Part shown: positions 47,907 to 58,993 of the stretch, piece after piece | Position numbering within the stretch: the stretch's first letter is position 1 | Layout: every line of letters begins with the position of its first letter | DNA from: Leptospira fletcheri | Lineage (GTDB): Bacteria; Spirochaetota; Leptospiria; Leptospirales; Leptospiraceae | Direction: 5' to 3' | DNA length: 64,000 nucleotides | Assembly: GCF_004769195.1 (NCBI RefSeq) | Contig: NZ_RQET01000009.1 | Coordinates: 62,001 to 126,000 of the forward strand | The notes under the pieces: model-generated | What the model saw: only the letters and a program-made list of their open reading frames with translations | Told to the model about the DNA's origin: nothing | Databases searched by the model: none | Translations under genes and position numbers: made by a program

Positions 47907-48227
47907 ATGAAGTCGGAACTTTCCATAAAAACCGGGGTAACACCTTCTCATCATGACGAGTTTACGGAAGTCTGTGGACCTGGTTCCGAGTTTTCTTTCC
48001 ACCCCTGGCTCGCCTCCGAAATTCGCAAGCGGATCGCCGAGCACGAAACGAGTCTGCAGGTTCGGGAATATTCCTGCGAGGATTCCTCCTGTCCGGTAAA
48101 CGAAACCTGGATAGAAGTCTACGATCGGGATCTTCGCCGGCATCTGAAGACGATCCGTATTTCACGAAAGAAAAATCTGATCAGCAAGCTGGATGTATCC
48201 CTTTCTTTCCAAAAGCAAGGGATCTAA
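47907..48227 (+). CDS. Small hypothetical protein after metH
   Basis: A 106-residue soluble protein with an N-terminal loop and a compact body rich in charged and aromatic residues: FSFHPWLASEIRKRIAEHETSL, EYSCEDSSCPVNETWIEVYDR, and a basic RRHLKTIRISRKKNL tail. The C/CP pair suggests metal or thiol chemistry, but no family is recognised. The ATG at 47907 has GAGGGG 5-6 bases upstream and lies 15 bases after metH, so it is part of the methyl-cycle operon; a role there is unproven. Confidence 0.77.
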   Translation: MKSELSIKTGVTPSHHDEFTEVCGPGSEFSFHPWLASEIRKRIAEHETSLQVREYSCEDSSCPVNETWIEVYDRDLRRHLKTIRISRKKNLISKLDVSLSFQKQGI

Positions 48228-48241
48228 ACGGGAAAAAAGAC

Positions 48242-49258
48242 CTATTTCGGAAGGTTCGGGGAACTTTCCGAAAAGCTGTATTTCACCCCTAGTTGTCCTT
48301 GGATTTCCGGAGTCAGCACACCGTCGGTGGTAGGAAAAGGTTGGTGTAGAGGGACCCGCACGAGTCCTTCGAATCTAAGGTTTCTTGTCGCAACGGAAAA
48401 TCCGGGGTTCACGTAATATTCATACCCTTGGTGCCAGCCTTTGAAAGGCATGGGCGTCTCCACCGAAAGCAAAGTTCTATCATTGAAACGTTTGATTCCG
48501 GAAAATTGCAGGAAGAAATCCATGTGATTTTGGCTGGTGCTCCCGGAAAGTAAGGAATAACTGATTCCGATGGATGACTTTGCGGATTCCGGGACCGCGA
48601 GACCGGCGCTGTTCCCCGCCATTCTCATTCCCAAACCGAATTGGATTCCCGCGTTTCCCGCCGCATATCCGACGGATACGTTCCCCGCCTGGTTGTCCAA
48701 CCCCCGTGAAATATTCTGATTTCCGCCGGGAATGGGAGTGGATTGGCTTCGGATATCCGTCAGGGAATCGAAGGTTCGACGTTCCGTGGAAGTCCCTACA
48801 TACGCTTCCCCGTTTCCGGCCTTGGGCGTAGAACTGGACAAAGCCATTACGAAAACCTCCTCTTTTCCTAGGGAAGGATAGAGCGAAAAGAATTCCCTTC
48901 TGCCTCGGACCATCCGAAGAGGTCTCGGGAGAACGGTGTCCATCCCTGGGATCGATTTCCAGGATTCGTTTTCGGAAGGAACCAGATCGTGTAGAAGTTT
49001 CACTTCGAACGGACTTTTCAGCGTGAGAGAGGAAAAGAAGACGGTTGGTTTTTCTTTGGGTTCTTCCGCCGTAGTTCCGAGCTTTGCCTTTTCCGTCGGC
49101 TCCTGTCCGGACGGAAAGATGCCGAAAGAGTCCCAGAGGAAGTTGGAGTTGTTTTCGGCGTAGAGGAAACTCAATCCGAAACAGAATGAAAGGAGAAATA
49201 CGGATGCGGGTCGTAATACAGAAGGAGCGGATTTCTTTTTTCGAATCTTACTTCCCAT
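48242..49258 (-). CDS. Exported, probably outer-membrane beta-barrel protein
   Basis: A 338-residue protein with a basic start and a hydrophobic signal (PASVFLLSFCFGLSFLYAEN). The N-terminal half is soluble. The second half alternates short strands with turns (VSVGYAAGNAGIQFGLGMRMAG, SIGISYSLLSGS, MDFFLQFSGIKRF, LRFEGLVRVPLH, GQLGVKYSFSE), like a small barrel, and ends near an aromatic residue. No family motif recognised. Minus strand, convergent with the metH operon. Confidence 0.65.
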   Translation of the reverse strand: MGSKIRKKKSAPSVLRPASVFLLSFCFGLSFLYAENNSNFLWDSFGIFPSGQEPTEKAKLGTTAEEPKEKPTVFFSSLTLKSPFEVKLLHDLVPSENESWKSIPGMDTVLPRPLRMVRGRREFFSLYPSLGKEEVFVMALSSSTPKAGNGEAYVGTSTERRTFDSLTDIRSQSTPIPGGNQNISRGLDNQAGNVSVGYAAGNAGIQFGLGMRMAGNSAGLAVPESAKSSIGISYSLLSGSTSQNHMDFFLQFSGIKRFNDRTLLSVETPMPFKGWHQGYEYYVNPGFSVATRNLRFEGLVRVPLHQPFPTTDGVLTPEIQGQLGVKYSFSESSPNLPK

Positions 49259-49377
49259 TTACGTGCTCTATTTAAGATATATGACGAAGGAATCCCTCCT
49301 GCCAATGAAAAATCGGACCTCTACGTCGAAAAAAGGGAATACTCTTCCGCTTTTCTATTACAAAGGAGTTAAAACGG

Positions 49378-50676
<1,299 letters not shown>

Positions 50677-50677
50677 T

Positions 50678-50702
50678 CCAATTATCCCAAATAGGACATA
50701 GG
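50678..50702 (+). repeat. Left terminal inverted repeat of the R-M island
   Basis: A 25-base sequence starting CCAATTATCCCAAATAGGA and ending CATAGG. Its reverse complement is found at 53602-53625 with a single 1-base indel (19 bases perfect, then ATAGG). It begins immediately after the 8-bp repeat. Confidence 0.75.
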
Positions 50703-50879
50703 AAAAAACAAAGCTACGTTTACATAGCTTACTTCACAAGGAGTGTATTAGAAATATCCTGCGTTTTTTATTACTCTACCGTTAACGATTATAATGGAAA
50801 TTCTTTTGCCTGTCTCTTGCAAAAGATTGAAACGGAAAGCGCAACCCGAAGGGAACGGCCAAAATTTATTATCCGGTAA

Positions 50880-51611
50880 TTACTCTTCAGTCGGATCATC
50901 CTCTTCGAAAATATTTTTTTCTGGAGCATTCAGTTCTTGATAAATTGCTTTTTTGGCTTCATTTAGAAGTTCTATAGCTTGATTACGCAATTCGAATGCT
51001 TTTTTGATTTTTTCGCTAATCGATTTCTTTTTTTCATCTGGAATATCTGGAACGGGTATTGAATCAACCTGTGCAGGTCTGATATGTTTTACGGTAATTC
51101 CAAATTTGTCCTTTTTTAAAAGAGTTTGCCCAATCCAAGTAGAAAGATATGCGTAAATAAAACCACCATAGTCTTTGTTTTGCGGCGGAATTCTAATTGC
51201 ATTTTGAGATAGGACTATTTTTTCGTCCGATTTTGTCACAAAATATGGTTTTCCGACAGTGCCACTCTGTGATAGTATAATCCAGCCTTCTTTCAAAAAC
51301 CAATCATTAATATTTGGCATTTTATTTGATAGGACGAATTTTTTTGCTTCCCAGTAAAAATCGTACATCTCATGAGGCAACATATAAGGCGTACCCTTTT
51401 TAATGTCATCAGTAAAAATTCGTTTTATTGGAGGTGGGTTAAATGTTCCTTTTGAAAAATTACCAATGGATGAGATGTCATGCCCTTTAGCCTCGTATGC
51501 TTCTAGTATTTTGTTTGCTTGAAATACGTCGGAAGCATAATACGTTGCATCAAGGCGACAATCACCTTCAAATATATTTTCAATTGTTGTTGTAACTGAT
51601 ATATTTTTCAT
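50880..51611 (-). CDS. Specificity (S/B) subunit of BcgI-like R-M system, single TRD
   Basis: A 243-residue DNA-specificity protein. One target-recognition domain (about 45-195) has HEMYDFYWEAKKFVLSNKMPN and the strand-helix end TVKHIRPAQVDSIPVPDIPDEKKKSISEKIKKAFELRNQAIELLNEAKKAIY, the coiled-coil spacer. Common S subunits have two TRDs and 340-450 residues, so this half-size protein should dimerise or give a symmetric site. The ATG overlaps the upstream methylase stop by 4 bases. Acidic tail. AT-rich codon use like its partner. Confidence 0.85.
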   Translation of the reverse strand: MKNISVTTTIENIFEGDCRLDATYYASDVFQANKILEAYEAKGHDISSIGNFSKGTFNPPPIKRIFTDDIKKGTPYMLPHEMYDFYWEAKKFVLSNKMPNINDWFLKEGWIILSQSGTVGKPYFVTKSDEKIVLSQNAIRIPPQNKDYGGFIYAYLSTWIGQTLLKKDKFGITVKHIRPAQVDSIPVPDIPDEKKKSISEKIKKAFELRNQAIELLNEAKKAIYQELNAPEKNIFEEDDPTEE

Positions 51612-53548
51612 AATTCATTTCTATAATTTGTTAACCAATTTTTGAAATCATTAAATACATGAGGAAGCATATCATTCGATATAGGTTCTTGTATTTCGAT
51701 AGAGCTTTCCTGCCAATCACCTTCTGGTGTCCGAGTAATTCTCTTTTTTATAATGGTTTTTAAAAGAATATTTCCTTCTTCGTCTCTTAGCGGTATAATA
51801 TTACCTCTTTGATCGTGACCAATCCTGCTCGGAATCGACATAAAGACATGCTCATCTTTACATTGTTTTTTTACCTCTTCCAGAGACTGGAATGGTTTCG
51901 CGCGTTTGCGAAGGATTAATAGGGTTGTTTGAGTGCCGGTCGAAGGTTGGAACATTTCTGTGGGCAGCGAAACGCTTGCAATAATTCTGAATTTTAGTAA
52001 AATCCAATGTCGTAAAAATCTGTAAGACGGATTACTAACTATATTATCAGGAGTAACAATTGCATATAGTCCGCCCGGCTTCAAAAATTTATAGCTTCTT
52101 TCGATAAATAACTCTTGAGGTGCCATCACAGTTCTTTTATTCGATGATTCAAAAGTGCTAATTTGATATTGATCTAATGTATGGGAATCATCAACAGATA
52201 AATCCTCACCGAAAGGTGGGTTACTTATTATGAGATCAAAGGTTGCATCCTTAATATATTGTCTTGTTGCATCGCTATACTCACCGAAGCTTTTTAGAGT
52301 ATTCTCATGAAACACATTACTAGAACCATCGCCATGCATTACAAGATTCATCTGCGCAGCACGAACTAAAACGGGATTAAAATCCATGCCAAAAATATTC
52401 TTATCACAAATAGCTTTTAATTTTTCTCTGCTTAGGGCCTTAGCTTTTTCGGCATCGCCCCCTCTTTTGCTCATTTCTTCCTCGAAAATTATTTCATTAA
52501 GAATGTGAACAAAAGTTTTTAAAAATCCACCAGTCCCACACGATGGGTCTAATACTTTAATTTTCTTTAAGCTATCTTCTCCAAGAATTTCTTTAACCAT
52601 ATCAACTGCCAATTTGCAGAGGTTCCGTGGAGTAAAGAACTCACCTCTATCGCCGCGACTGTTGGACCCAACAATTTCTTCATATGCCTGACCTTTGTAA
52701 TCATAATCAGTGTCTAATAAGCTATACTTCTGAAGTTCAGATACGATATAGGCTATTACATTAATCTTGAGGTTTATTTCTTCATCCTTACCAAAAATAT
52801 ATCCATATTCTTCACAAACATTCTGGAATAACTCTTGAATTCTCTGATTTACACTTTTATGGCCTTTTGAATTTCGTTGTTCATCGGGGTCAATATAAAA
52901 CTGCGGGGATTTAGAATTTCTCTCATCAAATACTTTACAGAAGATAATTTTTAGAAATTCGTGAAAAGCTGATTCTTTACTTCCTCCTTGGTTCGCAGCG
53001 ATATAATTATGACATCTCTTAAAAACATCCTTCAAGACATCAGTTGCAGGTACTAGATCAGTAAATGAGTGCGCAATCCTAAATTTACCGTCAGCAAACG
53101 GGATATCGAGACATTCATCAATATGTAATTTTTTGCCAGGCTTTTCAAGTTTCTCGAAAGCTTGAATTTCACTTCCCACCCACAAACCATATTTACAATT
53201 AAGAGTCGCAGCTAAATATGATTTTAATTGATCAATACCATTATCTGTATTTGTTGGTTTGATGGTTTCCTTTTTAGCTTCAACAATTATTTCGATTGTT
53301 TCTGTTTCATGATGCGATCCGGTAGAAAAAATTACAATATCAGCTCTTTTTTTAGCCTTCCCGATTACTATAGTCCATTCAATTTCAATATCGTCTTTTT
53401 GGTAACCATACTCCTCAACCAAACTTCGAGCCATACGTTGGCGAATATGTTCTTCGGGAGTATCCGGACGTAACTTACCAGTTATAAAACACTTAATTTT
53501 ACCGGCGGGTACGAACGAGATACTAGTATTGTTTTTATTTTTTGCCAT
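51608..53548 (-). CDS. Fused nuclease-N6-adenine methylase (RM) subunit, BcgI-like
   Basis: A 646-residue protein joining restriction and modification. The N-terminal HsdR_N-like PD-(D/E)xK nuclease has D70 in KKRADIVIF and E90-x-K92 in IEIIVEAKKE. The helical region (about 150-300) is followed by an HsdM-type methylase: motif I VLDPSCGTGGFL near 333 and motif IV NPPF near 444. The size and layout match the A subunit of the type IIB enzyme BcgI (about 637 residues) that works with a separate B specificity subunit. It overlaps the S gene by 4 bases. It looks intact, with clear AT-rich, horizontally acquired composition. Confidence 0.9.
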   Translation of the reverse strand: MAKNKNNTSISFVPAGKIKCFITGKLRPDTPEEHIRQRMARSLVEEYGYQKDDIEIEWTIVIGKAKKRADIVIFSTGSHHETETIEIIVEAKKETIKPTNTDNGIDQLKSYLAATLNCKYGLWVGSEIQAFEKLEKPGKKLHIDECLDIPFADGKFRIAHSFTDLVPATDVLKDVFKRCHNYIAANQGGSKESAFHEFLKIIFCKVFDERNSKSPQFYIDPDEQRNSKGHKSVNQRIQELFQNVCEEYGYIFGKDEEINLKINVIAYIVSELQKYSLLDTDYDYKGQAYEEIVGSNSRGDRGEFFTPRNLCKLAVDMVKEILGEDSLKKIKVLDPSCGTGGFLKTFVHILNEIIFEEEMSKRGGDAEKAKALSREKLKAICDKNIFGMDFNPVLVRAAQMNLVMHGDGSSNVFHENTLKSFGEYSDATRQYIKDATFDLIISNPPFGEDLSVDDSHTLDQYQISTFESSNKRTVMAPQELFIERSYKFLKPGGLYAIVTPDNIVSNPSYRFLRHWILLKFRIIASVSLPTEMFQPSTGTQTTLLILRKRAKPFQSLEEVKKQCKDEHVFMSIPSRIGHDQRGNIIPLRDEEGNILLKTIIKKRITRTPEGDWQESSIEIQEPISNDMLPHVFNDFKNWLTNYRNEL

Positions 53549-53601
53549 GTATAGATTATTCTTTAAAAAAGATTTTACTTTTTAGTTTTGGACCATATTC
53601 C

Positions 53602-53625
53602 CCTATTCCTATTTGGGATAATTGG
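53602..53625 (-). repeat. Right terminal inverted repeat of the R-M island
   Basis: A 24-base sequence whose reverse complement begins CCAATTATCCCAAATAGGA and ends ATAGG, matching the left repeat. It lies beyond the RM gene start, 2 bases before the right 8-bp direct repeat. Confidence 0.75.
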
Positions 53626-53627
53626 GA

Positions 53628-53635
53628 ATCTTAAT
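53628..53635 (+). repeat. 8-bp direct repeat, right copy (candidate target-site duplication)
   Basis: ATCTTAAT, identical to 50670-50677. It includes the complement of the phosphatase stop codon (53631-53633). A single ancestral copy would have held the overlapping stops of both convergent genes. Confidence 0.6.
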
Positions 53636-55469
53636 TGAGTCTGACTAGAACCAGAGTGTAATCGTCGTGCGGGTCCGCTTCCCCGCGGAACGAGTCCGTC
53701 GTATCCAGGATCAAATCCTTCAGATTTTCCACGGGAAGTTCTCCGTTTCGTTCGATCAATTTGGCGAGATTTTCCAATCCGTACATTTCCCTCGCCTCGT
53801 TCGTAGTCTCGCTGACTCCGTCGGTGTACAGCACGAGCAGATCTCCCGGTTGGTATTCCACTTCGTGTTCTTCGATCTCGGACTCTTTGATGCCTAGAGG
53901 CATTCCTTTTCCGGAAAGTAGGACCACTTGCTTTTCCTTGGCCTTGTACAGAAGTTGCTCGTTATGGCCCGCGCTGGAATAACGGATGCGTTTTTTCAGC
54001 ATGTTGATACGGATCAACATGACGGTTACGAACATAAAATATCCGGATTTTTCCTGGATAATCCGATTCGCTCCCATGAGACTGATGCTCGTTGAGGAAT
54101 TTCTCGCGACTTCCCCGGCTATGATGGTTTTGGAAAATTCCATGAAAAGGGCCGCGGCGATTCCCTTTCCCGATACGTCCGCGATCAATAGACTGATTTC
54201 GTCGGGGTTGTGGTAGACCAGATCGTAAAAATCTCCGCCGATCTCCTTCGAAGCAGTGTAAGCCGTTTCGATCTCCAAGAGATGCATTTTTTTAGGAATG
54301 CTAGGCAGGGAATTCAATTGGATTTGGGAAGCGATTTGCATGTCCCGCTTGATGGAAGTCAGTTTCTCTTTTTGGTTCTTTACTAATAGGCTATTGTAGG
54401 CTTCCGCGACCTGGTTGGATATCGTACTGAGAATGGAGAGGTCTTGCTGGGAAAAGCTATCTCCTCCTTTTTTGTCGGCCGCGTTCAGGACTCCGATGAT
54501 TTTACCGTCCTGACGGATGGGGACGGATACGAAAGATCTTGTCTTGTACCTTTCCGGATTTAACAGACTCTGATCGATATCCTGCTGTCCGCGGACCAAG
54601 AGAGGAAGGCCTTCCGAAAGGATTTTGTTCAGGATCCCTTGGGATTCGTCCACCAATTGGGATTCCTCTTCGATTCCGAAACCGACCGATTTGGAAAGCT
54701 CGAAAGTACCCGATCGAGGATTTCGGAAGATCAACGAAACCCGTTCCGCACCGAGGACGTCGGAAATCGAATGGACCGTCAAGTTCAGGAATTGATCCAT
54801 TTCGGAGATATTCGAAATCGCTTGGGAAATCTGGAACAGGCAGTCCAATTCCCTCGCCCTGTCCTGCAGATCTTTGATCAAACGACGATTTCTGATCGCG
54901 ATCGCGGCAAGATCCGAAAGGTATTCCAGAATTTTAATATCTTTGGAGGTAAAATCGGTGCGTTCGTTGGAATTCACCGCCTCTAGTACCCCTTGGATCT
55001 CTCCCTGCGCCTTCATCGGAACGCAGATCAGATTCCTGGTAGTGAAGCCCACGGCTTGGTCTATGTTTCTGTAAATACGAGGGTCGTTTGCGGCATCGTT
55101 GCTGATCACCGGTTCCAGGTTACTCAGAACGATTCCTGCGATCCCTTTTCCGCGCGGGACCTTCAGTTCCGTTAGGGATTCTCCTTTGTCTCCCTTGGCC
55201 ACTTGAAATACTAGACAGTCTTCCTCTTTGTCGTACAATAGCAGGGAACATCCTTCCGTATTCAGGACGTCTTTAGTGGTTTCTATGATGATCCCCAGCA
55301 GTTCCTCCAGATCGTCCGTGGAGTTGATGCGTGCGGTGATATCCGAAATTAAAGAAAGAGAGAGCTGCTTAAAACTCATGCGATCGGTTTTAGTGGTTTC
55401 TCGAAATAAACGATTTTCTATTCGGGAGAAACTGTATTCCAACCGAATCCTCGCTCTTGTCAAGGACAT
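53631..55469 (-). CDS. Tandem-GAF SpoIIE/PP2C phosphatase
   Basis: A 612-residue cytosolic signalling protein: GAF 1 (about 45-195, [19 protein letters not shown]), a coiled linker, GAF 2 (about 215-360, [14 protein letters not shown]), then a SpoIIE-type phosphatase (385-612) with [21 protein letters not shown] and HDDYTLVL holding the metal aspartates. It would dephosphorylate a STAS-type antagonist or similar target; no partner is adjacent. The start may be ATG 55469 (GGAAG upstream) or the in-frame ATG 55379. Its stop lies within the 8-bp repeat at the island's right side. Confidence 0.92.
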   Translation of the reverse strand: MSLTRARIRLEYSFSRIENRLFRETTKTDRMSFKQLSLSLISDITARINSTDDLEELLGIIIETTKDVLNTEGCSLLLYDKEEDCLVFQVAKGDKGESLTELKVPRGKGIAGIVLSNLEPVISNDAANDPRIYRNIDQAVGFTTRNLICVPMKAQGEIQGVLEAVNSNERTDFTSKDIKILEYLSDLAAIAIRNRRLIKDLQDRARELDCLFQISQAISNISEMDQFLNLTVHSISDVLGAERVSLIFRNPRSGTFELSKSVGFGIEEESQLVDESQGILNKILSEGLPLLVRGQQDIDQSLLNPERYKTRSFVSVPIRQDGKIIGVLNAADKKGGDSFSQQDLSILSTISNQVAEAYNSLLVKNQKEKLTSIKRDMQIASQIQLNSLPSIPKKMHLLEIETAYTASKEIGGDFYDLVYHNPDEISLLIADVSGKGIAAALFMEFSKTIIAGEVARNSSTSISLMGANRIIQEKSGYFMFVTVMLIRINMLKKRIRYSSAGHNEQLLYKAKEKQVVLLSGKGMPLGIKESEIEEHEVEYQPGDLLVLYTDGVSETTNEAREMYGLENLAKLIERNGELPVENLKDLILDTTDSFRGEADPHDDYTLVLVRLN

Positions 55470-55497
55470 TCGGACGTTCTTCCAGATTATCTCCCGG

Positions 55498-56370
55498 TCA
55501 TTCGATGAGAGAGCCGATGCCTCGATCGGTGAAAATTTCGATCAAAATGGAATGGGGAACCCTTCCGTCGATGATGTGAGTTCTCTTCACCCCTTGGTCT
55601 ATCGCGGAAAGACAGCAATCCACTTTCGGAATCATTCCTCCGGTAATATCACCTTTTTTGATATAGTCTTTTACGAGAGCACGGTTTAGTCCAGTCACCA
55701 GCTTTCCGTCGATGAGAATTCCGCTCGTGTCCGTCAAAAGGATGAGTTTTTCCGCTTTTAAGGCTCCTGCCAATTCCCCCGCGAAAGTGTCCGCATTGAT
55801 GTTCAAAGACTCTCCGTTTGCGGATTCGGCCACAGGAGAAATCACAGGAATAAATCCTTTCTCCAATAAGGAGAGAATCACGGTGGGATCGATCTTGTCG
55901 ATCTTCCCGACGAGGCCCACGTCCACGAACTCGGGAGGTTTTCCTTCGATTTCCACTTCGATTTTCGTTTTGGATGCTTGCGAAAGGTTTCCGTCCTTTC
56001 CGGAGAATCCTACGGCATTGCCGCCCGCCGCATGAATCATGGAAACGATCTGTTTATTCACCTTTCCTGTCAGTACCATTTCTACGACGTCCATCGTCGC
56101 CGAATCAGTCACTCGATGCCCGTGTACGAATTCCGTCGGAATATGCAAGGTGTCTAACAGGCGATTGATTTCAGGACCGCCTCCGTGCACGATCACCGGA
56201 TGGATCCCCACATACTTCAGTAAAACCACGTCCTTTGCGAACGATTCTTTCAGATCCGCTTTCGCCATCGCGGCTCCGCCGTACTTGATTACGACCGTCT
56301 TGCCCGAGTATTTCGTGATGTAGGGAAGGGCTTCCAGAATATGGTTGACCCGTTCCAAAGACTGTTCCAT
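55498..56370 (-). CDS. argB: Acetylglutamate kinase
   Basis: A 290-residue amino-acid-kinase-family enzyme, the second step of arginine synthesis. The ATP-phosphate loop reads KYGGAAM near 29-35. [12 protein letters not shown] and [13 protein letters not shown] build the N-acetylglutamate site. [27 protein letters not shown] and [17 protein letters not shown] are the C-terminal nucleotide-site motifs. The N-terminal extension with [18 protein letters not shown] and the total length favour the arginine-sensitive, ring-forming type. No other arg gene is nearby. It may be cotranscribed with the phosphatase, 29 bases downstream. Confidence 0.96.
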   Translation of the reverse strand: MEQSLERVNHILEALPYITKYSGKTVVIKYGGAAMAKADLKESFAKDVVLLKYVGIHPVIVHGGGPEINRLLDTLHIPTEFVHGHRVTDSATMDVVEMVLTGKVNKQIVSMIHAAGGNAVGFSGKDGNLSQASKTKIEVEIEGKPPEFVDVGLVGKIDKIDPTVILSLLEKGFIPVISPVAESANGESLNINADTFAGELAGALKAEKLILLTDTSGILIDGKLVTGLNRALVKDYIKKGDITGGMIPKVDCCLSAIDQGVKRTHIIDGRVPHSILIEIFTDRGIGSLIE

Positions 56371-56466
56371 ACCAAACAGGGAAACGGCTCCGGCTTTCCT
56401 TGTCGATTCGGAAATGCGAAAACCGATTTTCTCCGGAGTTTCAACTTCGTCCGTCCCAAATCGTAG

Positions 56467-57219
56467 ATGAAAAAATCTTTAGAATTCGATTCCATTTTGA
56501 TTACCGGAGGGAGCGGAGGCTTGGGAAGAACGCTGGTGCGCAATCTCTCCGAGCAAGGATATCGGGTTTGGAATTTGGATCGGAATCCGCCAACGAGTAA
56601 GGAACCGGGAGAGGTCTTCCTCCCTACGGACTTGACCTCCTCGGATCGGATCGGAGAAGCTTGCAAAGAATTTCTAGGTACCGTCGGAAAAGAAATCGTT
56701 TCGGGGCGTCGTTTTTGCGGCTTGGTGCATTGTGCCGGTTACGGAGGACCTTATCAGGAGATCACAAAGGTTTCATTAGAAGAATGGGATATTGTTTTTT
56801 CCGTCAATGTCCGCTCGGCATTCCTGATCACAAGGGAGATTCTTCCGGTACTTGCTGAACAAAAATACGGCCGTTTAGTATATGTGGGTTCGACGCTTTC
56901 CAGAAAAGGCGGTTCTTTGTCGGTTGCCTATAGTTCCTCTAAACACGCCCTAATCGGATTCGTAAAATCGATCGCTGCGGAATGGGGACGGTTCGGGATC
57001 ACTGCGAATTCCGTCAGCCCAGGATACATGAATACCAGTATGGGAGTGCGGGAAGATCAGGTGGACGATCATAGGAAAAAAATCGTTTCCATGACTCCTT
57101 CCGGCATCGTCGCGGAACCGGAGGAGATCTCAAGAGTGATTTCTTTTTTACTCCAATCGGAGTCCGGTTATATCAACGGAGCGGACTGGACTGTCGACGG
57201 AGGAATCACCGCGATTTAA
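56467..57219 (+). CDS. SDR-family oxidoreductase
   Basis: A 250-residue short-chain dehydrogenase. The dinucleotide-binding motif is ITGGSGGLG (residues 12-20). HCAGYGG replaces the usual NNAG, with Ser at YVGSTLS and the catalytic YSSSK (about Y156, K160). SPGYMNTSM then precedes [14 protein letters not shown], the conserved end of FabG-like classical SDRs. Substrate unknown; no fatty-acid gene is adjacent. It overlaps the convergent M61 peptidase gene by 14 bases. Confidence 0.92.
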   Translation: MKKSLEFDSILITGGSGGLGRTLVRNLSEQGYRVWNLDRNPPTSKEPGEVFLPTDLTSSDRIGEACKEFLGTVGKEIVSGRRFCGLVHCAGYGGPYQEITKVSLEEWDIVFSVNVRSAFLITREILPVLAEQKYGRLVYVGSTLSRKGGSLSVAYSSSKHALIGFVKSIAAEWGRFGITANSVSPGYMNTSMGVREDQVDDHRKKIVSMTPSGIVAEPEEISRVISFLLQSESGYINGADWTVDGGITAI

Positions 57220-58990
57220 CTCTTTTTGAGGAATTGGACTTGGGTGATTTCTTCGCTTCCGCTTCCGAAGGCAAGTCCATGGTTAGGAATTTCTTACGCA
57301 AATCGAGGACTCTCCGTTCCGCTTTTTCGTCTATCCAGAATTCGCAGGCGGAAGGTTTTTGATCGAATTTGACCTTTCGTTTGGATATGCTGCCCCTTCT
57401 TGCGACGAGAAATTCTGCCTTCTGGCCCGGCCTATACTTTTTCAGAATATCTTTAAAGTTCCCCGGAAGAACTCTCACCCCGTCGACGGCGATCCACTCG
57501 TCGCCTACGTTTAGATCGGTTTCCCGGATCGACTTCGAAAGGTTGATCTTATTGAAGACCAACCTTCCTTTCTCCTCTTTAACTCGGAAGCCTGTCTCCA
57601 ATTTCTGCTTGGACGGACTTCTTTCGATGCCGATCATGCTCAGGTATTTTTCCACGGGAATCCGCGTAGGTTGAGAGATAAATGGATCGAATTCCAATTT
57701 TAGATCCAAACCGGAGGCTTTTTTAACGGACTGGAAAAATTCGGCCTTCGTGAAGCCTCTTCCTTTTCCCAAATAATATCCTTCGTAAAGTTCCCGCATT
57801 ACGTTTAACAGGGATTTGTCTCCTCCGGTGTCCGAGAAAATTCTTAACTGAAGACTTAAGGCCAGAATCGCGCCTTTCGTATAGTAGGAGACGCCGGTAT
57901 TGGCGAAATTGGGATCGCTCGGCCTGTTATAGTATTTGGTCCATGCGGTAAAACTGGATTCCTCCAGGCTCATCCAGGATTCCCCTTCGGAATCCTCGAG
58001 TTCCCGTACATCCTTCCAAATCTTGTTCAGATATTGTTGAGGATTATAAATTCCGCAAAGAAGTAGAAAATACGCGTCGAAAAAGCTCGTAATTCCTTCG
58101 GCGATCCAAAGTTCTTTGGTCAGGTTCGGTTTCTGATAGTCGAAGGGGCCTAATGCGATCGGACGGATCCTTTTTACGTTCCAATGGTGAAAGTACTCGT
58201 GGGACAAAAGTTCCAATAGAGTCCGATAATTCTCTCCGTTAAACGCACCTATCGGGTCGAATTGGTTGATGCTGGAATTCATGTGTTCCAGCCCCCCGTA
58301 AGTGCTCTCGGTCATATCGAGTACGAACAGATAATACCGGTTTTCCGTTCCGCCCATGAGTCGGATCTGGGTATCGACAACCCTGGAAAGATCCGCCAAG
58401 AGTCTTTTTTTATCGGAAACGGAAACGTTTCCTAAAACGACTAATTCGAATTTGCAGGAGCCGGATTCGAAATCCAAACTTTTCTCGTTCGTAAGCAGAA
58501 TGGGGGTGTCGAAAAGTTCGTCGAAATTTTTCGCCTTCCAAGTGTGTTTGGCGTTCTCCTTTTTCCGTAATCCGGTGTAGCAATGGTGAAAAGGAGAGAG
58601 GGATTTCCAAGAAACCTCGACTTCCGAATCCAATCCGTCTCGGGGATAGAGAAAGGTCCCCGGTGGATGAAGCAAAAGAAATTCGTCGGTAAAATAATTC
58701 GTTCGAACGGTGTGTTCGTAGCCGTAGACCAAATACGAAACCTTAAAAGGTTGTCCCTTGGAATTGACTTTCCAAGTATCCAGATCGATCTGTTCCAGGG
58801 TCCAGTCCGCTTTCGGATCTTCTAAGCGTATTTTGTGAATGGACTTCGCATAATCTCTTATTTTATACGAACCAGGAGACCAGGTCGGTATGGAAAGGAG
58901 TGTTTCTTTTTTTTTGGGGTGGACTTCCATTTCCACCTGTAGGTAATGTTGGTGCGGCAGGTATGTGTGTAGGTTAAATCTTACTCCCAC
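57206..58990 (-). CDS. M61-family metallopeptidase with PDZ domain
   Basis: A 594-residue glycyl-aminopeptidase-like protein. The zinc motif is SHEYFHHWNVKRIRP near residues 262-276 (HExxH), with the third ligand Glu in LWIAEGITSFFDAYFL near 300. The N-terminal beta domain spans about 1-165. A PDZ-like domain (about 470-560, LNVGDEWIAVDGVRVLPGNFKDIL) lies at the C-terminus, followed by a lysine-rich tail. No signal peptide was found, so it is probably cytosolic. The GTG start at 58990 is 4 bases after the Bcp stop, in one operon. Confidence 0.92.
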   Translation of the reverse strand: MGVRFNLHTYLPHQHYLQVEMEVHPKKKETLLSIPTWSPGSYKIRDYAKSIHKIRLEDPKADWTLEQIDLDTWKVNSKGQPFKVSYLVYGYEHTVRTNYFTDEFLLLHPPGTFLYPRDGLDSEVEVSWKSLSPFHHCYTGLRKKENAKHTWKAKNFDELFDTPILLTNEKSLDFESGSCKFELVVLGNVSVSDKKRLLADLSRVVDTQIRLMGGTENRYYLFVLDMTESTYGGLEHMNSSINQFDPIGAFNGENYRTLLELLSHEYFHHWNVKRIRPIALGPFDYQKPNLTKELWIAEGITSFFDAYFLLLCGIYNPQQYLNKIWKDVRELEDSEGESWMSLEESSFTAWTKYYNRPSDPNFANTGVSYYTKGAILALSLQLRIFSDTGGDKSLLNVMRELYEGYYLGKGRGFTKAEFFQSVKKASGLDLKLEFDPFISQPTRIPVEKYLSMIGIERSPSKQKLETGFRVKEEKGRLVFNKINLSKSIRETDLNVGDEWIAVDGVRVLPGNFKDILKKYRPGQKAEFLVARRGSISKRKVKFDQKPSACEFWIDEKAERRVLDLRKKFLTMDLPSEAEAKKSPKSNSSKRVKSR

Positions 58991-58993
58991 TCT

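Larger units (their letters stand above)
50678..53625. mobile_element. AT-rich restriction-modification island with inverted-repeat ends
   Basis: A 2.95-kb block, visibly AT-richer (about mid-30s % GC by eye) than its near-50% surroundings and with different codon choice. It carries only the BcgI-like methylase/nuclease and specificity genes plus about 200 non-coding bases at the left (50677-50879) and 53 at the right. Its ends are inverted repeats, and an 8-bp direct repeat flanks it, with two extra bases (GA) on the right side. This looks like a transposition product mobilised in trans, since no transposase is inside. Confidence 0.62.

Noticed and set aside
50711..50730. Small hairpin AAGCTACG / CATAGCTT in the left part of the R-M island
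   Set aside because: Short stem with a mismatch and no U-tract; could be chance in AT-rich DNA, so not listed as terminator or att site.
51608..53548. Type I R-M (hsdM) reading with a missing hsdR
   Set aside because: The protein carries its own PD-(D/E)xK nuclease domain, so the BcgI-like fused RM reading explains the lack of hsdR.
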